A stretch of DNA of 64,000 nt from the NCBI RefSeq assembly GCF_004349135.1, contig NZ_SMFN01000007.1, positions 30,694 through 94,693 on the forward strand. Reading direction: 5' to 3'. A program made the translations under genes and the position numbers. This stretch comes from Flavobacterium sandaracinum. Its GTDB lineage: Bacteria > Bacteroidota > Bacteroidia > Flavobacteriales > Flavobacteriaceae. How positions within the stretch are numbered: the stretch's first letter is position 1; each line of letters begins with the position of its first letter. A model generated the notes under the pieces. That model had not been told where the DNA came from, did not search any database, and saw only the letters and a program-made list of their open reading frames with translations. Below, in pieces: positions 35,651 to 44,167 of the stretch.

Positions 35651-36691
35651 ATGAAAATTCAAAATAAAATACTTCTCATAACTGGAGGAACTGGTTCATT
35701 TGGACATGCTGTACTCAATCGCTTCCTACATTCCGACCATTTCAAAGAAATCCGTATTTTTTCTCGTGATGAAAAAAAACAGGATGACATGCGAAACCAG
35801 TTGAAAAATGAAAAATTGAAGTTTTATATCGGTGATGTAAGAGACTATGCTGGCGTAGAACGTGCTATGCGCGGTGTTGATTATGTGTTTCATGCTGCGG
35901 CATTGAAGCAAGTTCCTTCTTGTGAGTTTTTCCCATTGGAGGCTACCAAAACAAATGTATTTGGGACTCAAAATGTGATTGATGCTGCAGTGGCTAATCA
36001 AGTTGCTAAAGTGATTTGCTTAAGTACAGATAAGGCAGCCTATCCTATTAATGCGATGGGGATTTCTAAAGCATTAATGGAAAAGGTAGCAGTTGCGGCA
36101 TCAAGAAACATTCCTAATAATGATACAACAGTTTGTTTAACGCGCTATGGAAACGTCATGGCCTCAAGAGGATCCGTAATTCCGCTGTTTTTAAATCAAA
36201 TTAAGTCTGGGCAAACCCTAACTATTACGGATCCGAATATGACGCGTTTTTTAATGTCATTGGATGAGGCGGTAGAGTTGGTTTTATTTGCTTTTGAGCA
36301 TGGCAATCAAGGAGATTTGTTTGTCAACAAAGCACCTGCAGGAACCATTGGTGATTTAGCGCAAGCCTTGAAAGAATTAAGCAATGCAACTAATGAAATA
36401 AAAGTAATTGGAACCCGACATGGTGAAAAGTTATATGAAACATTGTGTACCCGTGAAGAAATGGTCAAGGCTGAAGACATGGGTGATTTTTATAGAATTC
36501 CGGCTGACAATCGTGATCTGAATTATGCACAATATTTTTCAGAAGGGGAGCAAGATATTTCATTGATTGAAGATTATCACTCGCACAATACCGAACAATT
36601 GGGTGTGGAAGGAATGAAAAAACTGCTTGCGCAATTGCCACTAATCAAAAAAGAAATTTTTGGTGAAGATGTGGCTCAAATGCCAGGCTAG
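35651..36691 (+). CDS. capE: UDP-GlcNAc 4,6-dehydratase/5-epimerase (CapE/FnlA)
   Basis: 346 residues from 35651 (MKIQNKILLITGGTGSFGHA). TGGTGSFGHAVLNRF, IFSRDEKKQDDMR, HAAALKQVPSCEFFP, STDKAAYPINAMGISKALMEKV and TRYGNVMASRGSVIPLF are diagnostic. As in the whole family the catalytic Tyr of YxxxK is replaced by Met (MGISK). It starts UDP-L-FucNAc synthesis, and capF and capG follow. Start chosen because the in-frame ATG at 35615 lies inside the upstream gene. Confidence 0.93.
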   Translation: MKIQNKILLITGGTGSFGHAVLNRFLHSDHFKEIRIFSRDEKKQDDMRNQLKNEKLKFYIGDVRDYAGVERAMRGVDYVFHAAALKQVPSCEFFPLEATKTNVFGTQNVIDAAVANQVAKVICLSTDKAAYPINAMGISKALMEKVAVAASRNIPNNDTTVCLTRYGNVMASRGSVIPLFLNQIKSGQTLTITDPNMTRFLMSLDEAVELVLFAFEHGNQGDLFVNKAPAGTIGDLAQALKELSNATNEIKVIGTRHGEKLYETLCTREEMVKAEDMGDFYRIPADNRDLNYAQYFSEGEQDISLIEDYHSHNTEQLGVEGMKKLLAQLPLIKKEIFGEDVAQMPG

Positions 36692-36732
36692 TTTAGTGTT
36701 CAGTATGTAATAATCAGTTTTAGTTTTTTATA

Positions 36733-37155
36733 ATGGATATACTTCCGCAACTAATTAAAGGGAATAGTCACACGGACGACAGAGGAACTTTGCAGTTCAA
36801 CAATGACTTTAATGCATTAGGAATAAAGCGCATGTACACCATTCAGAATAGAGACACTACATTTATTAGGGGATGGCAAGGGCATAAAATTGAGCAGCGT
36901 TGGTTTTTGGCGGTGCAAGGTTCTTTTAAAATTACGCTGATTGCTATTGATGATTGGCTAGCTCCTTCTGTTAATTTATTGAAATCTCATTTTCTTTTAG
37001 ATTCGAAAACCATGGATATTTTGAATGTACCCCCTGGTTATGTATCTAGTATTCAATCAGTAGAGGTAGATTCCAAATTATTGTTGCTATCTGATTATAC
37101 TTTAGCTGAGATTGAAGATGAATACCGATTTAATATCAATTATTTTACACCATAA
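36733..37155 (+). CDS. WxcM-like cupin / sugar epimerase
   Basis: 140 residues. HTDDRGTLQFNNDFNALGIKRMYTIQNRD, RGWQGHKIEQRWFLAVQGSFKITL and NVPPGYVSSIQSVE are cupin blocks seen in the small protein commonly encoded between capE- and capF-like genes in Bacteroidetes FucNAc clusters. Its exact step is not known to me; epimerase or isomerase activity on a UDP-4-keto-6-deoxy-HexNAc is the likely role. 41 bases after capE and 29 before capF. Confidence 0.72.
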   Translation: MDILPQLIKGNSHTDDRGTLQFNNDFNALGIKRMYTIQNRDTTFIRGWQGHKIEQRWFLAVQGSFKITLIAIDDWLAPSVNLLKSHFLLDSKTMDILNVPPGYVSSIQSVEVDSKLLLLSDYTLAEIEDEYRFNINYFTP

Positions 37156-37184
37156 AAAGGGATTCTCTTTTATAAAATAAAATT

Positions 37185-38303
37185 ATGCTAAAAATAGGAA
37201 TTACAGGACAAGCCGGATTCGTTGGCAAACACTTGTTCAATACGTTGGCTCTCTTTCCAGAGGAGTTTGAACGAGTAGATTTTAAAAAACATTTTTTTGA
37301 CGATGCTGTAACACTGAATAGTTTTGTGTCGCAATGTGATGTGATTGTTCATTTGGCAGCTATGAACCGTCACAATGAACCGCAAGTTATTTACGACACC
37401 AATGTAGGTTTAGCTTCAAAGTTGGTCCGTGCCTTGGAAGAAACAAATAGCAAAGCGCATGTTGTATTTTCCTCATCCACGCAAGAAGAACGAGATAATC
37501 TTTATGGTAAATCCAAAAAAGAAGCAAGAGGGCAACTAGCAGAATGGGCAAAAAGATCAGGAGGGAAATTTACTGGAATGATTATTCCTAATGTTTTCGG
37601 ACCTTTTGGGCATCCTAATTACAACTCGGTCATCGCTACTTTTAGTCATAAAATAGCCAGAAATGAAACGCCAACGATTGATGTTGATGGTGACTTAAAG
37701 CTTATTTATGTAGGTGAACTGGTAGATCAAATTTTAAAAGAAATTAGATCTGGGGATAGTAAAGAAGAAGTGGTAGTTGCGCATACGGCGGAATCTAAAG
37801 TTTCGCAAATTCTATTTTTGTTAGAAAAATACAAAGCAGACTACCAAGACAATGGAATCATTCCCGCTTTAAACAGTACGTTTGAAGTAAATCTATTCAA
37901 TACGTTTCGTTGTTATATGGATATCGCCAGTCATTTTCCGGTAAAATTCACACAACATACGGATCCAAGAGGTGCGTTTGTAGAAGTGATTCGATTGAAT
38001 GTAGGCGGACAAGTTTCGTTTTCAACAACGGTGCCTGGTATTACCAGGGGAAATCATTTTCATACCCGAAAAATTGAACGTTTTGCAGTTATTAAAGGAA
38101 AAGCATTAATTCAACTAAGACAAATAGGTACTCAAGACACTCATGATTTTTATTTAAATGGTGATGAACCTGCTTATGTAGACATGCCAGTATGGTATAC
38201 ACACAATATTAAAAATGTAGGTGACGAGGAATTATATACTATTTTTTGGATTAATGAGTTTTATGATCCAAATGATCCAGATACGTATTTCGAAAATGTG
38301 TAA
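37185..38303 (+). CDS. capF: Bifunctional UDP-sugar reductase/epimerase CapF (FnlB)
   Basis: 372 residues in two domains: an N-terminal SDR (IGITGQAGFVGKHLFNTL, HLAAMNRHNEPQVIYDTN, SSSTQEERDNLYGKSKKEAR with YxxxK, NVFGPFGHPNYNSVIATF) and a C-terminal cupin (HTDPRGAFVEVIRLNVGGQ, GITRGNHFHTRKIERFAVIKG, MPVWYTHNIKN). This fusion is unique to CapF/FnlB/WbjC, which acts after CapE in UDP-L-FucNAc synthesis. A GxxExxY gene separates it from its partner capG. Confidence 0.95.
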   Translation: MLKIGITGQAGFVGKHLFNTLALFPEEFERVDFKKHFFDDAVTLNSFVSQCDVIVHLAAMNRHNEPQVIYDTNVGLASKLVRALEETNSKAHVVFSSSTQEERDNLYGKSKKEARGQLAEWAKRSGGKFTGMIIPNVFGPFGHPNYNSVIATFSHKIARNETPTIDVDGDLKLIYVGELVDQILKEIRSGDSKEEVVVAHTAESKVSQILFLLEKYKADYQDNGIIPALNSTFEVNLFNTFRCYMDIASHFPVKFTQHTDPRGAFVEVIRLNVGGQVSFSTTVPGITRGNHFHTRKIERFAVIKGKALIQLRQIGTQDTHDFYLNGDEPAYVDMPVWYTHNIKNVGDEELYTIFWINEFYDPNDPDTYFENV

Positions 38304-38364
38304 AAAAAAAATTTTACGCCGATATCGCAGATTTTCGCTGAATATTTAATTGAAATTATGGCTT
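38304..38364. repeat. Left flank of the GxxExxY cassette
   Basis: Contains TTTTACGCCGATATCGCAG and ATTTTCGCTGA. A related sequence in inverted orientation (AAATCTGCGGAAATCAGTG, then ATCTGCGCGAAAG) lies at 38757-38791. These arms are the kind of imperfect repeat often seen around GxxExxY genes. Confidence 0.5.
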
Positions 38365-38742
38365 ATGGAAGAAAATGATATTACCTATATAATTAGAGGA
38401 TGTGTGTTTTTGGTTTTTAGTAAGCTAGGGCCAGGCTTGCTTGAATCAGTCTATGAAGCGGCTTTAGTTCACGAACTTAAAAAGTATGATCTTGAAGTAA
38501 AAAGTCAAGTCGTGCTTCCAGTGTTGTATGATGGGATTAATTTAGAAATTGGATTTAGATTGGATATTTTAGTAAACGAAAAAGTTATTATTGAAATAAA
38601 ATCCGTAGAGGATTTATCTAAATTACATTTTAAACAACTTTTAACTTATTTAAAATTGTCAGGAAAGAAAGTAGGTCTACTAGTGAATTTTAATTGTGAA
38701 AATATCACACAAAACATAAAAAGAATTGTAAATGATTTTTAA
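38365..38742 (+). CDS. GxxExxY family protein
   Basis: 125 residues from the ATG at 38365 (a TTG at 38350 is less likely). The name-giving motif is GPGLLESVYEAAL (GxxExxY), followed by a restriction-nuclease-like core: RLDILVNEKVIIEIKSVEDL (D...ExK) and FKQLLTYLKLSGKKVGLLVNFN. Function is unknown; the D-ExK pattern suggests a nuclease-type fold. It has no known glycan role and interrupts the capF-capG pair, flanked by inverted imperfect repeats, so it is probably an inserted cassette. Confidence 0.88.
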   Translation: MEENDITYIIRGCVFLVFSKLGPGLLESVYEAALVHELKKYDLEVKSQVVLPVLYDGINLEIGFRLDILVNEKVIIEIKSVEDLSKLHFKQLLTYLKLSGKKVGLLVNFNCENITQNIKRIVNDF

Positions 38743-38756
38743 TTAAATCGGAATAA

Positions 38757-38791
38757 AAATCTGCGGAAATCAGTGAGATCTGCGCGAAAGA
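38757..38791. repeat. Right flank of the GxxExxY cassette
   Basis: AAATCTGCGGAAATCAGTG followed by AGATCTGCGCGAAAG; its reverse complement shares the CGCAGAT...CGC wording with the left flank at 38304-38340. Confidence 0.5.
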
Positions 38792-38798
38792 AAAAACA

Positions 38799-39935
38799 AT
38801 GAAAGACAGATTAAAAGTAATGACAGTGGTCGGAACAAGACCGGAAATTATAAGACTATCTCGAGTAATGGCGGCTTTAGATCATTCAGAAGCCATTGAG
38901 CACATTATAGTGCATACGGGTCAAAATTATGATTACGAATTAAACCAAATCTTTTTTGACGATTTGGGGATTCGCAAACCAGACTTTTTCTTGAATGCAG
39001 CAGGAGCTACAGCAACAGAAACTGTAGGTCAGATACTTATAAAAATAGATCCATTATTGGAAACTGAAAAACCAGATGCTTTTTTAGTTCTTGGCGATAC
39101 TAATAGTTGTTTGTGTGCCATTCCAGCCAAAAAACGACACATTCCAATTTTTCATATGGAAGCAGGAAACCGTTGTTTTGACCAACGTGTGCCTGAGGAA
39201 ACCAATCGTAAGATTGTAGATCATGTATCGGATATTAACTTGACATATAGCGACATAGCTAGAGAATATTTGCTTAGAGAAGGTTTGCCAGCTGACAGAA
39301 TCATTAAAACTGGATCTCCCATGTTTGAGGTGTTACATCATTATCTGCCTTCAATCCAATCTTCCGATGTTTTAGAAAGACTAGGCTTAGAAGAAGGAAA
39401 GTTTTTCGTTGTTTCTTCGCACCGAGAAGAAAATATCAACAGCGACAAAAACTTTCAAGGATTGATGGATAGCTTGAATTTGATTGCTGAAAAATATGAT
39501 TACCCAATTATTGTAAGCACGCATCCGCGAACACGCAATATGATTGACAAGAAAAATATCGACATGCATAAAAACATTCAATTTTTGAAGCCATTAGGTT
39601 TTAACGATTACAATGCATTACAAATGCGATCGTTTGCAGTACTGTCCGATTCTGGAACCATCTCGGAAGAATCCTCGACGCTAAATTTTAGAGCGTTAAA
39701 CATTAGAGAGGCTCACGAAAGACCAGAAGCAATGGAAGAAGCATCAGTAATGATGGTAGGATTGAATCCAGAGCGTATTATGCAAGGATTGGTGCAGTTA
39801 CAATATCAAAAAGTAGGTGAAGCACGAAATTTTAGGTCTGTTGCGGATTACTCTATGCCTAATGTATCTGAAAAAATGGTACGAATCATTTTGAGTTATA
39901 CGGATTATATTAAAAGAACCGTTTGGAGCGAATAA
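38799..39935 (+). CDS. capG: UDP-N-acetylglucosamine 2-epimerase family, CapG/FnlC
   Basis: 378 residues, WecB fold. VMTVVGTRPEIIRLSRVMAAL, VHTGQNYDYELNQIFFDDL, LVLGDTNSCLCAIPAKKRHIPIFHMEAGNRCFDQRVPEETNRKIVDH and VSSHREENI are diagnostic; the MEAGNRCFDQRVPEE form matches the CapG/FnlC branch that epimerises C2 to give UDP-L-FucNAc. It completes the CapE-CapF-CapG pathway. The next gene, a WbuB-like transferase 4 bases downstream, is the expected user. Confidence 0.93.
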   Translation: MKDRLKVMTVVGTRPEIIRLSRVMAALDHSEAIEHIIVHTGQNYDYELNQIFFDDLGIRKPDFFLNAAGATATETVGQILIKIDPLLETEKPDAFLVLGDTNSCLCAIPAKKRHIPIFHMEAGNRCFDQRVPEETNRKIVDHVSDINLTYSDIAREYLLREGLPADRIIKTGSPMFEVLHHYLPSIQSSDVLERLGLEEGKFFVVSSHREENINSDKNFQGLMDSLNLIAEKYDYPIIVSTHPRTRNMIDKKNIDMHKNIQFLKPLGFNDYNALQMRSFAVLSDSGTISEESSTLNFRALNIREAHERPEAMEEASVMMVGLNPERIMQGLVQLQYQKVGEARNFRSVADYSMPNVSEKMVRIILSYTDYIKRTVWSE

Positions 39936-39939
39936 TAAA

Positions 39940-41145
39940 ATGAAAATACTTTTTTTGACTATGGTTAAAATTAATTCCTTTTCTGATAGAGGAATTTATA
40001 CGGATCTTCTTTCTAAATTTTATGAGGAGGGTCACGAAGTTTTTGCTGTATGTCCTGTTGAGCGTAGAGAAAAAAAGAAAAGTTTTGTTAGAATCGAAAA
40101 TGAAGGTGCTATTCTAAGTGTGCGAACGCTTAACCTTCAAAAAACGAATCTTATAGAAAAAGGTTTGGGTACATTAGCGATCGAGTATCAATTTCTGGCT
40201 GCTATAAAAAAGCATTTTTCAGCTATAAAGTTTGATGTTATTATCTATTCCACACCGCCAATTACTTTTTCCAAAGTTATTAGTTTTATAAAGAAAAGAG
40301 ACAATGCTTATGCCTATTTACTGCTGAAAGATATCTTTCCTCAAAATGCAGTTGATATGAAAATGCTTAAAGAAAATGGCATACTTCATAAAATGTTCAT
40401 TAAAAAAGAAAAAAAGTTATATGATCTTTCGGATACAATAGGGTGTATGTCCGAAGCAAACAAAAAATATATTCTACAGCATCATTCCGCTATTGATGAG
40501 AGAAAAGTAGAAATTAACCCTAATTCTATTCGACCTTTTATTTTCTCTCAGACACTAGCAGAAAAAAAGGATATAAAGTTGAAATACAAGCTTCCATTAG
40601 ACAAAAAAATCTTTGTTTATGGGGGGAATTTAGGGAAACCGCAAGGAATTGATTTTTTATTAGAAACGATATCTTTGGCTAGTAACAAAAACGTATTTTT
40701 TTTAATTGTTGGTTCGGGGACTGAGTATAATCGAATTAAAAATTGGTTTTCAGCAATTAAACCTAAAAATGCCATACTGTTGGCAGGATTACCTAAGCAG
40801 GATTATGATTTACTATTAAATGCTTGCGATGTCGGGATGATCTTTTTGCATGCAGCTTTTACAATACCTAATTTTCCATCTCGATTATTGTCGTATTTAG
40901 AAATGAAGATGCCAATACTTGCAGCAACAGATGCTAATACTGATATTGGGACTGTCATCGAAGAAAATAAATGCGGTTACTCTGTAATTTCAGGTGACCA
41001 TGAAATGATGCAAAAAGCAATTGAAAATTTAATTTCAAATGATGAGAATTATCTTGAGATGAAAGAAAATGCATGGAGCTTATTACAAAAAGAGTATAAG
41101 GTCGAACGTTCTTACGAATTAATAAAGAATAAAATAAATGTATAA
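39940..41145 (+). CDS. wbuB: WbuB-like glycosyltransferase (GT4)
   Basis: 401 residues, GT-B. ILFLTMVKINSFSDRGIYTDLLSKFYEEGHEVFAV, YSTPPITFSKVISF, LLKDIFPQNAVDMKML, then VYGGNLGKPQGIDFLLETI and HAAFTIPNFPSRLLSYLEMKMPILAATD. These are typical of WbuB, the putative L-fucosaminyl transferase next to FnlA-C in E. coli O26. The same neighbourhood here supports transfer of FucNAc, probably onto the lipid-linked first sugar. Overlaps the sugar-phosphate transferase gene by 8 bases. Confidence 0.85.
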   Translation: MKILFLTMVKINSFSDRGIYTDLLSKFYEEGHEVFAVCPVERREKKKSFVRIENEGAILSVRTLNLQKTNLIEKGLGTLAIEYQFLAAIKKHFSAIKFDVIIYSTPPITFSKVISFIKKRDNAYAYLLLKDIFPQNAVDMKMLKENGILHKMFIKKEKKLYDLSDTIGCMSEANKKYILQHHSAIDERKVEINPNSIRPFIFSQTLAEKKDIKLKYKLPLDKKIFVYGGNLGKPQGIDFLLETISLASNKNVFFLIVGSGTEYNRIKNWFSAIKPKNAILLAGLPKQDYDLLLNACDVGMIFLHAAFTIPNFPSRLLSYLEMKMPILAATDANTDIGTVIEENKCGYSVISGDHEMMQKAIENLISNDENYLEMKENAWSLLQKEYKVERSYELIKNKINV

Positions 41146-41746
41146 ATCATTTTTGAAACTTGTCATAGACTTTTTAGTTTCATTTGTTGCTTTAGTATTA
41201 CTTTGTCCATTACTTTTGGTGTTAACGTTGTTTTTGACATTAGCTAATCAAGGAAAGCCTTTTTTCTTTCAGTTGCGGCCGGGAAAAAACGGAAAAATAT
41301 TTAAAATTGTCAAGTTCAAAACCATGAATGACAAGAAAGATGCGCTAGGGAATCTCCTTCCGGATGCGGAACGTTTGACAAAAATTGGTGCATTTGTACG
41401 TAAAACATCATTAGATGAAATCCCTCAATTGATAAATGTTATCAAAGGGGATATGAGTTTAATCGGACCAAGACCGCTCTTGGTTCAATACTTGCATTTG
41501 TATTCTGATTTTCAAAGGAGACGACACGAGGTAAAGCCAGGAATAACAGGTTGGGCACAAGTGAACGGGCGTAATGCGATTAGTTGGGATAAAAAATTCG
41601 AATTGGATGTATGGTATGTAGATCATATTTCTCTATTATTAGATTTTAAAATAATTATGTTTACCATTAAAAAAGTGATTTATAGAGAAGGGATATCTCA
41701 AGAAGGGCAAAAGACAATGGAAGCTTTCACAGGAACTAAAAAGTAA
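41138..41746 (+). CDS. pglC: Initiating phosphoglycosyl transferase, PglC type (copy 1)
   Basis: 202 residues: one N-terminal re-entrant hydrophobic segment (FLVSFVALVLLCPLLLVLTLFLTL) then the catalytic domain KIVKFKTMND, KTSLDEIPQLINVIKGDMSLIGPRP with the Asp93-Glu94 dyad, and KPGITGWAQVNGRNAISW. This small monotopic form transfers sugar-1-phosphate to undecaprenyl phosphate; PglC uses UDP-di-N-acetylbacillosamine. Sitting directly before pglD, and with pglE and pglF nearby, it is the natural user of that sugar. A second transferase is at 42417. Confidence 0.9.
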   Translation: MYKSFLKLVIDFLVSFVALVLLCPLLLVLTLFLTLANQGKPFFFQLRPGKNGKIFKIVKFKTMNDKKDALGNLLPDAERLTKIGAFVRKTSLDEIPQLINVIKGDMSLIGPRPLLVQYLHLYSDFQRRRHEVKPGITGWAQVNGRNAISWDKKFELDVWYVDHISLLLDFKIIMFTIKKVIYREGISQEGQKTMEAFTGTKK

Positions 41747-41750
41747 AATA

Positions 41751-42398
41751 ATGAAAAATATTGCAATTATTGGTGCGGGTGGTTTTGGTCGAGAAGTGAA
41801 AACCATTCTCGATTCTATAAATAAAGTTACTCCGTCCTATTTTTTTGTTGGGTTTTATGATGATGGGTTACAAAAGGGAGAGATTGTAAATGGATTTCCA
41901 GTTTTAGGAGGAGTAGAAGATATTAATGAAATCAATGAAGATTGTTCAATCGTTATTGCTATTGGCGACCCAAAAATAAAATTCAGTATTTTTAATAAAA
42001 TTAGAAATACTAAAATTGATTTTCCAAATATCATTCATCCTAATGTTTTAATATCAGATGATTTTGTAGATATTGGAGTTGGCAATATAATCTGTGCTGG
42101 ATGTATTATTACCTGTAATATTGTTATTAAAGATTTTGTAATATTAAACTTAATGTGTACTGTTGGTCATGATACTACAATAGCTTCATTTTCTTCATTC
42201 ATGCCTTCAGTAAATATTTCTGGTGAAGTCTTAATTGAAGAAAGAGTGTATGTTGGAACTGGAGCAAAAATAATTAATCAACTTGAAATAGGACAAAATA
42301 CAATTGTTGGTGCTGGGGCAGTTGTTTCAAAGTCATTACCAGAAAATTGTACAGCAGTAGGAATTCCTGCAAAACCGATTAAATTTCATGATATTTAG
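41751..42398 (+). CDS. pglD: Sugar N-acetyltransferase PglD type
   Basis: 215 residues. N-terminal Rossmann-like nucleotide-sugar domain (IAIIGAGGFGREVKTILDSI), then left-handed beta-helix hexapeptides with the catalytic His in CTVGHDTTIASF and the tail VGAGAVVSKSLPENCTAVGIPAKPI. It acetylates the 4-amino group of UDP-4-amino-sugar made by the PglE-like aminotransferase at 42971. Five bases after pglC; the next gene lies in the same frame 18 bases after its stop. Confidence 0.9.
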   Translation: MKNIAIIGAGGFGREVKTILDSINKVTPSYFFVGFYDDGLQKGEIVNGFPVLGGVEDINEINEDCSIVIAIGDPKIKFSIFNKIRNTKIDFPNIIHPNVLISDDFVDIGVGNIICAGCIITCNIVIKDFVILNLMCTVGHDTTIASFSSFMPSVNISGEVLIEERVYVGTGAKIINQLEIGQNTIVGAGAVVSKSLPENCTAVGIPAKPIKFHDI

Positions 42399-42416
42399 CA
42401 ATTTAATCTCTTAATT

Positions 42417-42974
42417 TTGGCTGGAAAACAATTGTTTGATTTTTTATTTTCTTTTTTGCTTTTAATTTTAATTGGCTGGATTATTATTATTTTATGGATT
42501 ATTGCATCATTAGATACGAAATCAAATGGTCTTTTTTTTCAGAATAGAATTGGAAGATACGGTAAACGGTTTGCTATTTTTAAAATAAAAACGATAAGAA
42601 GTAAAACAGGACACATTTCAAAGTTCGGTAGGCTTTTAAGAAAATCTAAATTAGATGAGTTGCCTCAATTGCTTAATGTTTTGAAAGGGGAAATGAGCTT
42701 TGTTGGACCTAGGCCAGACATTCCGGGATATTATGATGTTTTAGAGGGTGAGGATAAAAAAATATTGAATCTTAAGCCCGGATTGACAAGCGAAGCCTCT
42801 TTAAAATACTTTAATGAAGAGCAAATTTTAAAGGAACAACGAAATCCTTTGGAATATAATGATTCCATATTATTTCCAGATAAAGTAAAAATGAATCTGA
42901 ACTATTATTATATCCACAGTCTTTATGGAGACATAGAAATTATTTGTAAAACACTATTTAGATATATAAAATGA
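42417..42974 (+). CDS. Second phosphoglycosyl transferase (PglC/EpsL type), TTG start
   Basis: 185 residues. Hydrophobic anchor LFDFLFSFLLLILIGWIIIILWIIA, then FKIKTIRSKTGHISKFGRLLRKSKLDELPQLLNVLKGEMSFVGPRP with catalytic Asp80-Glu81. The region after PRP (GLTSEASLKYFNEE...NLNYYYIHSLYGDIEII) differs clearly from copy 1, so it is a different subfamily and not a recent duplicate. There is no ATG near the start: TTG at 42417 is the best start, with the family's KxLFDF motif at residue 4. It interrupts the pglD-pglE order. It may initiate another glycan or use another sugar. Confidence 0.8.
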   Translation: MAGKQLFDFLFSFLLLILIGWIIIILWIIASLDTKSNGLFFQNRIGRYGKRFAIFKIKTIRSKTGHISKFGRLLRKSKLDELPQLLNVLKGEMSFVGPRPDIPGYYDVLEGEDKKILNLKPGLTSEASLKYFNEEQILKEQRNPLEYNDSILFPDKVKMNLNYYYIHSLYGDIEIICKTLFRYIK

Positions 42975-44116
42975 ATAACGAAAAAATATGGCTTTCTTCC
43001 CCGCACATGGGAGGAACCGAACGCAACTACGTACAAGACGCTTTTGACACCAATTGGGTAGCGCCATTGGGTCCTAATGTTACAGGATTAGAACAGGATT
43101 TAGAGGGCTACTTAGGCCATGAAGCGCATGTAGGAGCGCTGAGTTCTGGAACAGCAGCCATTCATTTGGGCTTAGTTTTACTAGGTGTTCAAGCTGGAGA
43201 CACGGTATTGTGTCAAAGCATGACTTTTTCGGCTTCAGCCAATCCTATTTTGTATCAAGGAGCCACTCCCGTTTTTATAGACAGCGAAGAAGACACATGG
43301 AATTTGTGTCCTGTAGCGCTTGAGAAAGCAATCACTAGTGAAATTGAAAAAGGGAAAAAGCCAAAAGCCATTATAGCAGTGCACCTTTATGGCGTACCGT
43401 ATAAAATTGAAGCCGTAAGAGCGGTTGCTGATGCACATGGAATTCCTATTCTGGAAGACAGTGCGGAAGCCTTAGGAAGCAGTTTCAAAGGTCAAAAATG
43501 CGGTACTTTTGGGGACATTGGCGTATTGTCTTTCAATGGCAATAAAATTATCACTACTTCTGGTGGAGGTGCTATTGTTATACCAACCGCTGCGTTAAAA
43601 GAAAAAGCCATTTTTTTTGCCACGCAATCCAGAGATGCAGCACCTCATTATCAGCACAGCGAAATAGGGTACAACTACCGCATGAGTAATATTTGTGCAG
43701 GAATTGGCCGAGGCCAAATGGAAGTGTTGGATGCACACGTACAATTGCGTCGGGAGATGCATGATTTTTATGTTGATGTATTCAAAGATATAGCGGCAGT
43801 CACTATTTTTACCGTTCCTAACGCCGACTATTTTGCTAATTATTGGCTAAGCGCTATTTTAGTTGCCCCCAATGCAGCGAGAGGAATCGACCGAGAAGCG
43901 CTGAGACTGGCTTTGGATCAGGCTAATATTGAATCGCGTCCGTTGTGGAAACCCATGCATTTGCAACCTATTTTTGAGCGCTATCCGTATTATGGAACCA
44001 CTGTAGCGGAAACTTTGTTTGACAACGGTTTGTGTTTGCCTTCTGGGTCTAATTTAAGTGATAGCGAAAGAGAAAGAATAAAAGAAGCGGTACTGGCTTT
44101 CTTCGCGAAACAGTAA
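42971..44116 (+). CDS. pglE: UDP-4-keto-sugar aminotransferase PglE type (DegT/DnrJ/EryC1/StrS)
   Basis: 381 residues. IWLSSPHMGGTERNYVQDAFDTNWVAPLGPNV, ALSSGTAAIHLGLVLLGV, DSAEALGSSFKGQKCGTFGDIGVLSFNGNKIITTSGGG with PLP-lysine Lys192, SRDAAPHYQHSEIGYNYRMSNICAGIG and ESRPLWKPMHLQPIF are all family hallmarks and fit PglE. It aminates the UDP-4-keto-6-deoxy-GlcNAc made by PglF. Start overlaps the previous stop (ATGA). A hairpin repeat array separates it from pglF. Confidence 0.93.
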   Translation: MNNEKIWLSSPHMGGTERNYVQDAFDTNWVAPLGPNVTGLEQDLEGYLGHEAHVGALSSGTAAIHLGLVLLGVQAGDTVLCQSMTFSASANPILYQGATPVFIDSEEDTWNLCPVALEKAITSEIEKGKKPKAIIAVHLYGVPYKIEAVRAVADAHGIPILEDSAEALGSSFKGQKCGTFGDIGVLSFNGNKIITTSGGGAIVIPTAALKEKAIFFATQSRDAAPHYQHSEIGYNYRMSNICAGIGRGQMEVLDAHVQLRREMHDFYVDVFKDIAAVTIFTVPNADYFANYWLSAILVAPNAARGIDREALRLALDQANIESRPLWKPMHLQPIFERYPYYGTTVAETLFDNGLCLPSGSNLSDSERERIKEAVLAFFAKQ

Positions 44117-44167
44117 GGGGTTGTGTTTGAAAAGGCGGTAAAAAGTTCAAGTGGTTTGGTTTACGGT

